From NCBI GenBank assembly GCA_964633715.1, contig CAZWHQ010000025.1, forward strand, positions 1 through 64,000: a stretch of 64,000 nucleotides of DNA, given 5' to 3'. The translations under genes and the position numbers were made by a program. Below the pieces are notes generated by a model. The model ran no database searches and was not told where the DNA came from. It saw only the letters and a list, made by a program, of their open reading frames with translations. The stretch is from JAUWVG01 sp964633715 (GTDB lineage: Bacteria > Acidobacteriota > Aminicenantia > Aminicenantales > Aminicenantaceae). Shown in pieces: positions 44,756 to 54,808 of this stretch; position 1 is the first letter of the stretch, and every line of letters starts with the position of its first letter.

Positions 44756-46204
44756 TTAATTCAACTGTTTATCCAAAGAGACATCTTCTTTTTCAACGAT
44801 TAGAGCATTGGCTACGAGCTCGATTATCTGCACAACACGCATATCTAGCTTGTAATGCTTAATCACATCATTGAGCCCATCGACACAGTTATGACAGATC
44901 GTGCAGACAATTTTGGCTCCAGTGGCTCTGAGCTGCTCTGCTTTTATCTGTGCGACTTCCATGCGTAAGGATTTATATTCAGGCATGGAAAGAAGTCCGC
45001 CGCCGCCTGTACAACAGAAGTTATCCGTACGATTAGGGGACATTTCCCGGTAATCCGTACACACTTTCTTGAGAATCCAGCGCGGTTCCTCCATGAGATC
45101 TCCCGACCGACTTACATTGCAGGAGTCATGGAAAGTGACTGGCTCCATATTCTTAGAAGAATCAATTCTTATCCTGCCTTCTCTGAGGTAACGTATCAAT
45201 GTTACAACGACTGATTCAGTGTAGATCTCTTGATCATAATCTGCCCAATTGTATCCTTCCCAACGAGTTGAGCGGTAACCATGACCACATTCAGAAATTA
45301 CGATCCGTTTGGTTCTGAGTCGTTTCCCGGCTTCATACAAATTCTTGGCAATGTATGCACCTAGTTTATCATCTCCCGAAAAGAGCCCAAAGTTAGTCTG
45401 ATCCCATCCCCACCTCGGTAAAGTCCAGGTTTCTCCAGCAGAATAAAATATTTTTGCGGCATCGGCAATGGAGCGGGGATCAAATTTGATCTCACGGGGG
45501 TTGATGGTGTACATAAAGTCACAATCTTTTATATCTATGGGGATGTCGATATCCTTCTGTCCTAATTCCTCCTGGAGCTCTTCCTTTATCCAATCTAAAG
45601 TTTCCAGATAATCTTCTTCGGAAACTCCCATTTGGTTTCCAGTTTCCCACTGGTCACGGCTGACGTTAAAGACTCCTTCAGGTACGATCCCTAGCTCGGT
45701 AAGAATACCTCTTGTCAAACGGATGATTAATGCCGTATCCACTCCCATGGGACAGTTTAAAGTGCAGCGGCGGCAGGCACTACATGTCCCGAATACAATA
45801 TTCTTTAATCGGTTTAAATCCTCATCATTCTTGGGTGTTCCTGCTTTAACCCACCAAGGGAGGATGCGTCCAGTCCAGTCCAGATGTCGTTTAAAAATCC
45901 TACGGATTTGGTCAGCTTTATAGACGGGAGTCATGGTTGGATCTTGAGGTCTTACAAGGGAATAATGACAGGAATCCGCACACAACCCGCAGTGAACACA
46001 AGCGACAAAAGAACTGGCCAGATGCCGATTTAATCTTTGTCTTAAAAGTTTAAGAAAATATTTGACGTTGTCAGCTTGAGAATCATAGAGTTTCAGCTTT
46101 CCTTCCTTCACACTGAGAAGCAACTCCTCTTTTGCTTTCTCCTGAGATTTTGTCTCTAAAGGAAGAAACTGGACCTCAGAAATTTCTTTTCTTTTGTCAC
46201 TCAA
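44756..46204 (-). CDS. DsrK/HdrD-like Fe-S disulfide-reductase subunit
   Basis: A 482-residue protein with two ferredoxin clusters, Cys69/72/75/79 (CVHCGLCADSC) and Cys141/144/147/151 (CSACRRCTLNC). C-terminal CCG motifs (DSCNVSR..., CCTGGGG..., CTICHNC) would bind the special noncubane-type [4Fe-4S] cluster of heterodisulfide reductases. In DsrMK or Tmc complexes this subunit reduces the DsrC trisulfide or disulfide with quinol electrons. It overlaps the membrane-subunit gene by 8 bp and follows dsrC in the same operon. HmeD or TmcB-type is an alternative label. Confidence 0.85.
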   Translation of the reverse strand: MSDKRKEISEVQFLPLETKSQEKAKEELLLSVKEGKLKLYDSQADNVKYFLKLLRQRLNRHLASSFVACVHCGLCADSCHYSLVRPQDPTMTPVYKADQIRRIFKRHLDWTGRILPWWVKAGTPKNDEDLNRLKNIVFGTCSACRRCTLNCPMGVDTALIIRLTRGILTELGIVPEGVFNVSRDQWETGNQMGVSEEDYLETLDWIKEELQEELGQKDIDIPIDIKDCDFMYTINPREIKFDPRSIADAAKIFYSAGETWTLPRWGWDQTNFGLFSGDDKLGAYIAKNLYEAGKRLRTKRIVISECGHGYRSTRWEGYNWADYDQEIYTESVVVTLIRYLREGRIRIDSSKNMEPVTFHDSCNVSRSGDLMEEPRWILKKVCTDYREMSPNRTDNFCCTGGGGLLSMPEYKSLRMEVAQIKAEQLRATGAKIVCTICHNCVDGLNDVIKHYKLDMRVVQIIELVANALIVEKEDVSLDKQLN

Positions 46205-46892
46205 GATCCGACTCCACGCTTTGCGATAATACTATGTGAGTGTTTTTTTTTGCAACAACTCCCCTGTGACCCATCGTTCTCCCAATAAAAAATCGAGTGA
46301 ATGGATAGTAGAGATAGTGACAGATTTTTGAAAACGGCACATACAGGAGAAAGAGAGTTGTCAAACAAAAAAACAATATCAAAGACCATTCACTAGACCG
46401 GTAATTATTTGGAACCGCAAAAAAAGCAGATGCAAAATAAAAAATCATCAACACAAGGGAAAAATAATCATCGATGGAACTGATCAACCTCAGTTTAAGA
46501 TTTCTGACGCGACGAAAAAGTCTAGAGACGCCGACTAAAAAAGCAGCTCCCAAAATTACCTGGAAAATTAAAAGGACTCCCCTTTTTTCAAAAAGTTGAG
46601 GTCCATAGGGTAAAATAAACGTTGCAGCAATTGCAGCGGTCACGCCGATATGGAAGATAACAAATTGTACATAAAATATCGGTTTTTTTCGAGTCGATTC
46701 CATGACCCAAGGCATTAAAACATTAAACATGGAGTAAGCGATGCTTTTACCGGCATTTCCTGCAGAAAACGTTCTTTCTTTTTGAGATTGAAACCTGAAG
46801 AGCCAGATAAGCCGAAATATATAAATAGCTCCAAAGATTGAAAGAGCAACCAGTTGGACATCATTTTCTAAAAACGATAAAAAATCACTCAT
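46197..46892 (-). CDS. DsrM/NarI-like membrane cytochrome b subunit
   Basis: A 231-residue integral membrane protein with five to six hydrophobic segments. Candidate heme-ligand histidines lie in FVIFHIGVTAA and KICHYLYYPF. The arrangement resembles the NarI/DsrM/TmcC family that passes quinol electrons to a CCG-type partner. The direct overlap with the DsrK-like gene and the upstream dsrC are the strongest evidence. The protein is shorter than DsrM (about 330) and closer to NarI in size. Confidence 0.7.
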   Translation of the reverse strand: MSDFLSFLENDVQLVALSIFGAIYIFRLIWLFRFQSQKERTFSAGNAGKSIAYSMFNVLMPWVMESTRKKPIFYVQFVIFHIGVTAAIAATFILPYGPQLFEKRGVLLIFQVILGAAFLVGVSRLFRRVRNLKLRLISSIDDYFSLVLMIFYFASAFFAVPNNYRSSEWSLILFFCLTTLFLLYVPFSKICHYLYYPFTRFFIGRTMGHRGVVAKKNTHIVLSQSVESDLE

Positions 46893-46941
46893 TAAATCTT
46901 AAACCGCTTTTACATTTATGCTCTTTTTAAAGCAAAATTTT

Positions 46942-47262
46942 TTAAACACACCCGTCTGGTTTAGGAAGTCCCGCCAATTTGCATGCCCCTTTTGCAGGTC
47001 CTGACGGAAATAGTTCAAATATATGTTTGAGTGAGAATCCTGTATTCTTGCACATTTTGCGCACCATAGGAGCAATGTCATTTTCCTGATAATAAGCACG
47101 GATATAATTGATGATAGTCCAGTGTTCTTCCGTGAGTTCATCCAAACCTTCTTCCACTTTTGCTAATACTTTAGCAACATCTTTATCCCAATTATCGGGT
47201 TCGAGTAAAAAACCATCGTCATTGAGTGGAAATTTCGTTCCACCAACCTCTATTTCTGGCAT
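46942..47262 (-). CDS. dsrC: DsrC sulfur-carrier protein (TusE/DsrC family)
   Basis: A 106-residue sulfur carrier. The sequence matches from EVGGTKFPLNDDGFL to the end. The C-terminal arm has both redox cysteines: Cys94 (GACKLAGL) and the penultimate Cys105 (PDGCV), ten residues apart. That two-cysteine arm is the mark of true DsrC rather than TusE. It starts the operon with the DsrM- and DsrK-like genes. No dsrAB sulfite reductase genes are in this window. Confidence 0.95.
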   Translation of the reverse strand: MPEIEVGGTKFPLNDDGFLLEPDNWDKDVAKVLAKVEEGLDELTEEHWTIINYIRAYYQENDIAPMVRKMCKNTGFSLKHIFELFPSGPAKGACKLAGLPKPDGCV

Positions 47263-47410
47263 AATAAACTCCTCTTATGAAATTAACGGGCTATTATAGC
47301 ACACCTCCTCAATCGCATAAAAGACAATTCATAAGCTGTCCATTCCTGATTGCTTCTGCATTAAAAACAGGAGTGCGGGATCTGCAACATTACCCTTTTT
47401 TTCGATGTTT

Positions 47411-50400
47411 TCAGCAGACAGACAGCTTTAATCCCTCTGAACTGACTGAAAAATCAAAGAACCGTGCCCGGTCATTGGGAGGATTTTTCGTTAATTCCTC
47501 TCTAATCCGTTCAACATCCCTGGTAGAACGGCAGACCATAAGAATAAATCCTCCTGCCCCTGCACCCAGTAGGATGGCACCGTAAATAAAAGGCTGAATC
47601 CGATCCAATATGAGCTCGATATCTTCAGTCGTAGAGTTGGGATCAATGTTCTTTTTCAGCTCCCAGGCAAATCCTAACTGTTCTCCGAATCGAGGAAGGT
47701 TTTTGTCCGATATGGCCTTCTCCATACGGGATGGGAATTGATGAATGTCTCCAAAAATATCTAAAGCCTTGCGGTCCCGGTTGAGATAGCGCCCAACAAC
47801 ATCTCCTAAGATATTCTTTGCAAGCCGCCGTAAACCCGTATAGTAAAGGAGGGTTAGTTCTCCATTCTTCGAAGGATCAAGCACATCTGAGGGAAGGGAG
47901 TGAATGCTGGGATCCGGTATCAGCCCCGGTTCGGTTCTGATGGTCTTGACACCTGCCACGACACCGCCTATCTGATCCTGCCAGCCTCCTCCAGTGGTCA
48001 AGTCCTGTTCTAACTGAAGAACGAGGTTGAACAGTTCCTTAGGTGAAGGCTCTCTTCCGATTAAACGGCCGATAACGGAGAGGAGAACCGCTCCCATGAT
48101 GCTGGACGTTCCGAGACCGCTCCCGCTGGGTATGGCGGCTAAAGTCGTGATTTCAAGTCCTCCTCCAAAATTTTTCAACATAGAATCCAGTGACTTTGTT
48201 CCTGCAGGCCAAAGAGAAGTTTCAGGAGAAAATCCTGACAGGACAAGAGCGGCCTTGGCCAGACCGAATTGACTGGTGGGTTCTTTGTAGTCGCAGAGTT
48301 CTTCGATAGAGTGAATTTCAATCTGAGTGCCATGATCGATGGAGAAAATCCGGATTTTTGGTTGAGAAATCACACGGGCATAGACATGTATGGGGGGCTG
48401 GGAATTAAGATCTACGGCCGCATTCAGTACAGCCCCACCGTTTTCCAAAGAATAGGGAGGTGTGTCAGACCAACCGCCCGCTAAATCGAGCCTTGCAGGA
48501 GCTCGTCCCCAGATGATCTCATCACTCTTAAGCGCGTTTTTTGGGAAATCTCCTTGTCCTTTTTTACTCCAGACAATCAGTTTCCCCATATGAATAAATG
48601 CTGCTTCTCTGAGGGATAGGGCAAAATCGGAAGTGTCCGTTTTCTCATTTAGCAAGATTCCAAAACTCTTGAGCCATCGAACTTCTTCTGCTGACAAACC
48701 ACTGGAGATTAATCGATTTAGCTCTTGTCCCCCGCCCTCTTGAGATTTAACAAGATATTGCAGCGCGGTGCCAAGCGAGTGAAAAATTCTTGAGAGCTCA
48801 AGCTCTGTCAAAGGAGGCACAACCCGGCCAGATCCGAAATGTCGATAGGCATCCTTCAAAATGCCCAAACACCAATCTTTTTGGCCATCTATTTCCTTTG
48901 AATCCAACATAAAGGCCAGTTCTCTTGCGGAAAACTCACTTTCAGGTCTGAATATTTGACGAAGATTGTCTCGAATCCAAGCTGCACGATTTTCCTGCCT
49001 CCTGCGGTGAAAGGCCTCCTGGTCCGCTTGGATCGCAATTTCAGCAAGACTGTATCGATCTGCCTTCTCCCAGGCTTCCCTTTGCTCTTGAGAGGCATAA
49101 ACCGGCTGATACAGCCAGAGCCATCTCTGAAAATCCGAGCGGGATTGGATGGCAGGAAAAAAGCGACCTTCCCAGATTGTTTGAGAGGATTCCTCGGAAT
49201 TTGTCCAGAGCTGTTCAGGTGTCGTTCCCATATGTGAGATCCATTCCATTACAGGAAGATTGCAAAAAAAGTCCTTCTCACCAAGGCTGCTGTTGAAAAG
49301 ATCCTTGACTCCAAAAAGACGAACGAACCAGACCTTCATGTCCTGCCGATTTTTGCCCTCAGAAACATCCAAGCACAGACCTTCAGGAATAGTCAGATCT
49401 TCATCCACATCCACACCTACAAGAACATTCTGTCCTCCTAAAAGTAGATGGGCATGAATCCGACAGCCTTCAATCCAAGACCTGGGGCCTTCAAGAAATC
49501 CTTTTTCTGTGATCAAATTGTTGATTTCTAAGCGAGAGTCTTTCTGAGATATCCCGCAATCTAAACTGACCAAGTCACTGCCGCTTTTTATCAACTGAAG
49601 AAGTGTTCCGAAATGAAGAAATTCACACTGCGCTAAAAATTCCACATGGAAGGAGATAGGGGCCAACCGGGAAAACAGGAGGTCTTGCAGAGGTTCAGGC
49701 CATTCCGATTTCCGTTCTCTCAGGGTCTGAGCGTAGCTCAATTGAGTCGCTTCCGAGCCCATTGCGCAGCAGATTTCAAGGAAAAAATCCAGTCCAAAAG
49801 ATTCTATGGCTTCGACGACTTTTCCGGACCAGACAAGCCGCCCATTTGAATTTTGGATAGGTTCACAAAGGGATAAAAGTGACACAGAGGCTCCTTCATC
49901 CAGATTCATAATGCCAATATCCAAGATGGCCTGGCCGTGTCTGTTGATCACTCCCTCAGTTTGTAACTGATGCAGCGACGGTTTTTGAAAAAACCTCCGT
50001 ACGCTCCCATCAGAATTGGAGGAGAAGACACCATGATTCTGGGATATCTGGGAGTCTGCAAAACACCCCACACCCGTTATTCCAGAATGAGTAAATGTCA
50101 GTGAAGAGGGATCAAAATCAAGAAGTACATCTCCTGTTGTAATGACAACCTGCCCTTTTCCAGGGGTGGGAGGGAGCGCCAGATAAACAGGAAGAAGTCG
50201 GTCCAGAATGGTGAGTCCCAGAGCCCGATCGGTTTCACCCGGTAATGGGATGAAAATTTTACCGCAGGGACCATAGGGCGGAAGACGCCTGGAATCTCCC
50301 CCTGCATGGATGATGATCACACGCAGGTCCTTGAAGACCATTTCCCATTCTTTCTCGCTATTGTATTTGTTCCCAGTACGGGCCTGTTCTTCATTGAGAA

Positions 50401-50608
50401 TGGAGAGGAGACAGTGCAGTGTTGAGCCCCCACTCCCCACTCTCCGTCCTGCCGGATCGGGTATCACCAAAATATCCCTGACACCGGAAATCAAACCTAG
50501 CTTTCGCCGTAAATCAAGTTGATGTTCGTAGGCTTCCGCCTGGGAAGAATGAGATGCTGTCACGACTAAATAATCCCACATAGAGGATTGAGATGCGGTG
50601 GGTTTCAT
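47411..50608 (-). CDS. fkp: Bifunctional fucokinase / GDP-fucose pyrophosphorylase (FKP-like)
   Basis: A 1065-residue fusion. The N-terminal pyrophosphorylase half has IIIHAGGDSRRLPPYGPCGK and VVITTGDVLLDFDP, and would join sugar-1-phosphate with GTP. The C-terminal GHMP kinase half has RAPARLDLAGGWSDTPPYS and the phosphate loop IPSGSGLGTSSIMGAV, and would phosphorylate L-fucose or a similar sugar. Together they make GDP-L-fucose in the salvage route. It is longer than Bacteroides FKP (949). It is last in the operon behind the epimerase, 7 bp away. L-galactose or D-arabinose are possible substrates. Confidence 0.9.
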   Translation of the reverse strand: MKPTASQSSMWDYLVVTASHSSQAEAYEHQLDLRRKLGLISGVRDILVIPDPAGRRVGSGGSTLHCLLSILNEEQARTGNKYNSEKEWEMVFKDLRVIIIHAGGDSRRLPPYGPCGKIFIPLPGETDRALGLTILDRLLPVYLALPPTPGKGQVVITTGDVLLDFDPSSLTFTHSGITGVGCFADSQISQNHGVFSSNSDGSVRRFFQKPSLHQLQTEGVINRHGQAILDIGIMNLDEGASVSLLSLCEPIQNSNGRLVWSGKVVEAIESFGLDFFLEICCAMGSEATQLSYAQTLRERKSEWPEPLQDLLFSRLAPISFHVEFLAQCEFLHFGTLLQLIKSGSDLVSLDCGISQKDSRLEINNLITEKGFLEGPRSWIEGCRIHAHLLLGGQNVLVGVDVDEDLTIPEGLCLDVSEGKNRQDMKVWFVRLFGVKDLFNSSLGEKDFFCNLPVMEWISHMGTTPEQLWTNSEESSQTIWEGRFFPAIQSRSDFQRWLWLYQPVYASQEQREAWEKADRYSLAEIAIQADQEAFHRRRQENRAAWIRDNLRQIFRPESEFSARELAFMLDSKEIDGQKDWCLGILKDAYRHFGSGRVVPPLTELELSRIFHSLGTALQYLVKSQEGGGQELNRLISSGLSAEEVRWLKSFGILLNEKTDTSDFALSLREAAFIHMGKLIVWSKKGQGDFPKNALKSDEIIWGRAPARLDLAGGWSDTPPYSLENGGAVLNAAVDLNSQPPIHVYARVISQPKIRIFSIDHGTQIEIHSIEELCDYKEPTSQFGLAKAALVLSGFSPETSLWPAGTKSLDSMLKNFGGGLEITTLAAIPSGSGLGTSSIMGAVLLSVIGRLIGREPSPKELFNLVLQLEQDLTTGGGWQDQIGGVVAGVKTIRTEPGLIPDPSIHSLPSDVLDPSKNGELTLLYYTGLRRLAKNILGDVVGRYLNRDRKALDIFGDIHQFPSRMEKAISDKNLPRFGEQLGFAWELKKNIDPNSTTEDIELILDRIQPFIYGAILLGAGAGGFILMVCRSTRDVERIREELTKNPPNDRARFFDFSVSSEGLKLSVC

Positions 50609-50615
50609 ATTTAAT

Positions 50616-51590
50616 CTAGGCCTGTGAGCTTTGGCCCGTCTCTACCTGGGAATGGATCCAGGGATAGGTTCTTGATATGCCCTCTTTTAAAGATATTTTT
50701 GATTGCCAGCCCAGGCTTTTGATGCGTTCGATCGTAAAATTGCGGGCCGTGACACCCACTGGTCCGGAAATGTGTTGAATATGGATATGTTTCCCTGCCA
50801 CTTGCGCTACAGTCTTGACCAGCTCGTTGACAGATACATATTCCTGACGTCCGATATTGACGCCGTTTTCCAGGTCGGAATGCATCAACAAAATGATGCC
50901 GTCCAGCATGTCGTCTATAAAAGTGTAGGCCCGCATGGCCGTTCCATCTCCCCAGATTTCAATCGTTCCTCCATCGGAAACTTCGGCCACCTTCCGGCAA
51001 ATGGCAGCAGGAGCCTTTTCCCGGCCGCCCGTCCAAGTGCCCTCAGGGCCATAGCAGTTCTGAAAACGGGCTATCCGTATAGAAATATTGTATCGTCTGC
51101 CATACGCCATAGCCATGCGCTCAGCATAAAGCTTTTCCCATCCATATTCGTTATCAGGTTGGGCTGGATAAGCCTCTTTCTCGGTCAGTTCAGGTTCATC
51201 TGGATCCATATCCCTGTACACACACGCGGATGAGGAAAAGAAATATCTTTCAACCGTATTTTGAGCACTGCTATGAATCATGTTGATATTGATAAGAGCA
51301 CTGTTCCTCATGATCTCGCATTCAGCAGTCTGAATAAAACCCATTCCACCCATATCCGCAGCCAGTTGGTAAACCTCATCGAAATGGTCTCCCGTTCCAA
51401 GAGAAAGAGCTTTTTTACAGTTGGGAAGTTCCCGGAGATCAAGTATCCTGAAATCATCTGCAGCTGTCTCGGAAAATTCCGGATATTTCAAATCTGTACC
51501 GCGTACCCAGTACCCATCAGACTTGAGACGCTTGACCAGATGACTGCCAATGAACCCGCCCGCTCCACATACTAAAGCTTTTTTTGACAT
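50616..51590 (-). CDS. GDP-mannose 3,5-epimerase-like NAD(P)-dependent epimerase
   Basis: A short-chain dehydrogenase-type sugar-nucleotide epimerase of 324 residues. It has the Rossmann motif CGAGGFIGSHLVKRL and the AADMGGMGFIQ motif seen in plant GDP-mannose 3,5-epimerase. The catalytic region contains SSSACVYRD and YGWEKLYAER, and the GGREKAPAAICRK motif also matches that enzyme. It would convert GDP-D-mannose toward GDP-L-galactose or a gulose isomer. It sits between the GH2 gene and fkp. Confidence 0.85.
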   Translation of the reverse strand: MSKKALVCGAGGFIGSHLVKRLKSDGYWVRGTDLKYPEFSETAADDFRILDLRELPNCKKALSLGTGDHFDEVYQLAADMGGMGFIQTAECEIMRNSALININMIHSSAQNTVERYFFSSSACVYRDMDPDEPELTEKEAYPAQPDNEYGWEKLYAERMAMAYGRRYNISIRIARFQNCYGPEGTWTGGREKAPAAICRKVAEVSDGGTIEIWGDGTAMRAYTFIDDMLDGIILLMHSDLENGVNIGRQEYVSVNELVKTVAQVAGKHIHIQHISGPVGVTARNFTIERIKSLGWQSKISLKEGISRTYPWIHSQVETGQSSQA

Positions 51591-51723
51591 CCCTAAATTC
51601 CTTTATAACCAGTATGTTCTGCTCTTAGAAGAAAGAGAATTTTATATCAGAGGTCAAGGCCAAGTCAAATACAAGGTCCAATTCGGGCCTCTTGTAATCG
51701 GCCTGGATTATAGTGATTTTTTC

Positions 51724-54435
51724 TTATTTAAAGTTTTTTAAAATCCAATTAGATCCAGGATAATTCCAGCCAGTTAGGCGAAGTTCCGGTATTGTATTGG
51801 TTCCATTATCGTTTGTAAATTCGATGTGAACCGTTTTTTTCCCTCCCGGGACAATCGAAAAATAGTTGTCGCTGTAGTAAACAGGAAGAATTCTTTCTCC
51901 GGTCTCAGAATTAAAGACCTGCAGTCGATTCCAGAAAGATACGACCTTAGTTTTGTTCTCAAGAATGATCTCCACTGTTCTGCCCTGGCCCTTCTCAACA
52001 GTAGAGAGAGAGAAATTAAGCTCTGCTTCTTCGAGGTTGTGCAGTTCAGAAAATCCTTCATTTTCACTATCGAACCAATAGAAGTTTTCCGAAATCCGGT
52101 CTTTATGGCTGTCACTTAATAAAAGATGAACAAAGTAAACTCCTTGGAAAGTATCAGGGACGGTCAGCATGAACAATTCCTTAAAGGAGCTTGTTTTGAG
52201 GTCAATCTGCTTTTCCTCTCTAAAAAAATATTTGTTACCGGAAATGTCATACATTTCTGCCTTAACGTTCAGGTTTGTTAAATCCTCAGAAGTATTATTT
52301 ACGATTGTTACCATATTGTCATCCAGATTCAGCTGTATGTGGACCGGTTCTGCCGCTTTACGTGCTCCGAAGAATCCGCCATTCTGGTCAAGAAAGGGAT
52401 CATAGAGCTGCCCGCGAAGTGATGTCCACGGATTCTGTATTTTCCAGATCAATAGGCCTGTATACCATTCCCACATATGTGAATTCCATCCCTCCAACAG
52501 GCTTCTGTACTGATCATAATTGACTAGTTGTGCGTAATTCACAAACTCTTCAGCCGACTCCGGATTGCCGTACAGCGCAATAAAATCTTTGTCTCCAGCG
52601 ACATATCCTGAATAGCAGTGATATCGCCATGTATCACTGACATTTCTTCCTCGTGGAAATCGGGCCAATTCATCGTCGGTCATTATCTGCTTCATTGTTT
52701 CATATTCGGGTAAACCTACAGATCCAATTTCCGAATTAAACGGAGGAAAACGCCTGGTAAAAAAAGAATCGGGTTCCTGAATGCTGTAAGGACCGTCGAC
52801 AATCCTCCCGGTTGAAATGACTGATAATTCCTTTGACGTAGAAAATGAAAAATATTCCCGGTCTTTATCCAGTTTTGGAATAAGGTCATCTCTTAGTCTT
52901 TTGTCGATATCCTCAGGAGGGGGATATTCATTGCCGCCTGACCAAAGACAAAGACTGGGATGATTTCTGAGCATTTTAATGGTATCCTCCGCGGATTCAA
53001 GGAAGAGAGCGTGATCGTCCGGATACTTTCTTCGGCCTTCCTGGTCGTCCTTCTTAATCCTGTCACGCCATGCTCCGTTACAATCACCGGTTATCCAGAA
53101 ATCCTGCCAGACCAGCAGCCCAAATTCATCGCATGCCTTATAGAATTCAGGCCGTTCTGAAATTGAACCTCCCCATATTCGAATCATATTGAGATTCATT
53201 TCTGCAAACATTTTCACTTCGGCTCTATACCGATCTGGAGACAATCTCAAGTAGGCATCGGAAGCGATCCAGTTTCCTCCCCGAATAAATAATTTCTGTC
53301 CATTGACCGTAAAGACCCGCCCCCCGCTCTCTCTATCAAAATAGGAACCTATTTTCCTTATTCCGATACAGACCTTTTTTTTATCGGAAATGACTTCATT
53401 GCGGTCGAAAAATTCAAGTGTAATTTCGTATAAATCCTGTTTACCCGAACCGTTGGGCCACCAAAGACGTGGATTTTTAATTTTCTTCCTGTCGAATTGA
53501 ATATCTCTGCTTTCTCCAGGTGCAAGTTGCACTCTAACTTCTTGTGTTTTATCGATACAGGAGTATTTCAATATCCCAGATATGGTTTGGTCCGACACAT
53601 TTTCAACTTCGGTTGAAACATGAATAAATGCAGGGGCTTGATCCCCTTCAGGTTGCCTGATTCCCGGCACCTCAGTGGTAATATATGGATCGTTTATGAG
53701 GACCGCCCCTGTTTCGTTTATAGAAATTTTATCCCAAATTCCGGTATTGCGATCGCGCACCGGTTTGATCCAATCCCACCCGGCCGTAAACTGCATCGTG
53801 ACATTTTTTCCGATTATCCCATCGCCCCCCTGACCTCGAGCTGCATTGCCGGGAGGATTTGGAGGACTAACAATTATCGCAAGGATGTTTTCTCCATCAA
53901 ATGAAATAAAATCGGTTATATCAAGATTAAACCGTTTAAACATGCCTTCGAGTGTTGTTTTATTGACCTTTTTGCCATTTAGATAGACTTCGGCTTCATA
54001 ATTTATTCCACGAAGATTCAGCCAGATCCTGCGGTCTCTGATCTCCGGAGGCAAATTAAACCTCGTGTAAAACCAGTACGTATAGTATTCCACTCCCATA
54101 TTGTATATATCCGGGATTAATTCATTATTTTTGCTAAAAAACGGATTTGGTATCAATTCGTTATGCAGAAGTGTTGCAAGAACCGTTCCTGGCACAACTG
54201 CATCCAGCCATTCCTCAGGTTCATATTTTTCAGTGGATATGAGTTCACCGTTAAGACCAACCAATTCCGCTTTCTGCGCCAGCCACTTATTGGTCAGATA
54301 ATTAGGCGGTTCATCTGGCACAACGATTTCGTTCGAAGAACAGCACATCAGCGCAAGATTCAAACAAATAAGAAACAGAAATAATGCCCTCTTTGTTAAG
54401 TCTTTCGAATTATTTCTCATTAATCTTTTTATCAA
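51724..54435 (-). CDS. GH2 lipoprotein, endo-beta-mannosidase / exo-glucosaminidase-like
   Basis: A 903-residue glycoside hydrolase with a lipoprotein signal (Leu-Ala-Leu-Met-Cys near residue 30). A GH2 sugar-binding domain and a beta-sandwich precede a TIM barrel. The acid/base glutamate is in WSGGNEYPPP (about 505) and the nucleophile in FNSEIGSVGLP (about 570). QNPWTSLRGQLYD and AAEPVHIQLNL match plant mannosylglycoprotein endo-beta-mannosidase. It probably works on the cell surface or in the periplasm on mannose- or glucosamine-bearing glycans. It heads the operon with the epimerase and fkp. Confidence 0.85.
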   Translation of the reverse strand: MIKRLMRNNSKDLTKRALFLFLICLNLALMCCSSNEIVVPDEPPNYLTNKWLAQKAELVGLNGELISTEKYEPEEWLDAVVPGTVLATLLHNELIPNPFFSKNNELIPDIYNMGVEYYTYWFYTRFNLPPEIRDRRIWLNLRGINYEAEVYLNGKKVNKTTLEGMFKRFNLDITDFISFDGENILAIIVSPPNPPGNAARGQGGDGIIGKNVTMQFTAGWDWIKPVRDRNTGIWDKISINETGAVLINDPYITTEVPGIRQPEGDQAPAFIHVSTEVENVSDQTISGILKYSCIDKTQEVRVQLAPGESRDIQFDRKKIKNPRLWWPNGSGKQDLYEITLEFFDRNEVISDKKKVCIGIRKIGSYFDRESGGRVFTVNGQKLFIRGGNWIASDAYLRLSPDRYRAEVKMFAEMNLNMIRIWGGSISERPEFYKACDEFGLLVWQDFWITGDCNGAWRDRIKKDDQEGRRKYPDDHALFLESAEDTIKMLRNHPSLCLWSGGNEYPPPEDIDKRLRDDLIPKLDKDREYFSFSTSKELSVISTGRIVDGPYSIQEPDSFFTRRFPPFNSEIGSVGLPEYETMKQIMTDDELARFPRGRNVSDTWRYHCYSGYVAGDKDFIALYGNPESAEEFVNYAQLVNYDQYRSLLEGWNSHMWEWYTGLLIWKIQNPWTSLRGQLYDPFLDQNGGFFGARKAAEPVHIQLNLDDNMVTIVNNTSEDLTNLNVKAEMYDISGNKYFFREEKQIDLKTSSFKELFMLTVPDTFQGVYFVHLLLSDSHKDRISENFYWFDSENEGFSELHNLEEAELNFSLSTVEKGQGRTVEIILENKTKVVSFWNRLQVFNSETGERILPVYYSDNYFSIVPGGKKTVHIEFTNDNGTNTIPELRLTGWNYPGSNWILKNFK

Positions 54436-54538
54436 TCGGAATTTTGCAAAAAACTCAAATAATTATCAATGATTTTCTTGAATACTCAGGAAATGCTCAT
54501 ATTTTTTCTCATCACATCAACTTTGAGAGTTTTAAATC

Positions 54539-54703
54539 ATGACTCGAAATTATACCTCTAGTTTTCGGAAAAAAGATGGACATAAATATCCAGCTCCCTA
54601 TTCAGTTGAAGTACTCATTCCTCATGATATGAAATATCAAATAGCCATTCCACCAATCTTTTTATGGGCTGATCTCTGGTCGTACACCCGGCCACAACCT
54701 TAG
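54539..54703 (+). CDS. Possible small ORF, function unknown
   Basis: An ATG-started frame of 54 codons ending TAG. The peptide has a charged N-terminal part (SSFRKKDGHK) and a C-terminal aromatic part (FLWADLWSYTRPQP). A GAGAG sequence lies about nine bases upstream of the ATG. Its length could arise by chance and no family is recognised. Confidence 0.2.
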   Translation: MTRNYTSSFRKKDGHKYPAPYSVEVLIPHDMKYQIAIPPIFLWADLWSYTRPQP

Positions 54704-54808
54704 AAGCTTCAAGTATAAACAGAAGAATAAAATCTGCCAGCACAGCAATTGTACTTGAAGATCTATCTTCACCAGCACCTCCCTTTTTTTTATTTTAGAA
54801 TATTATTA

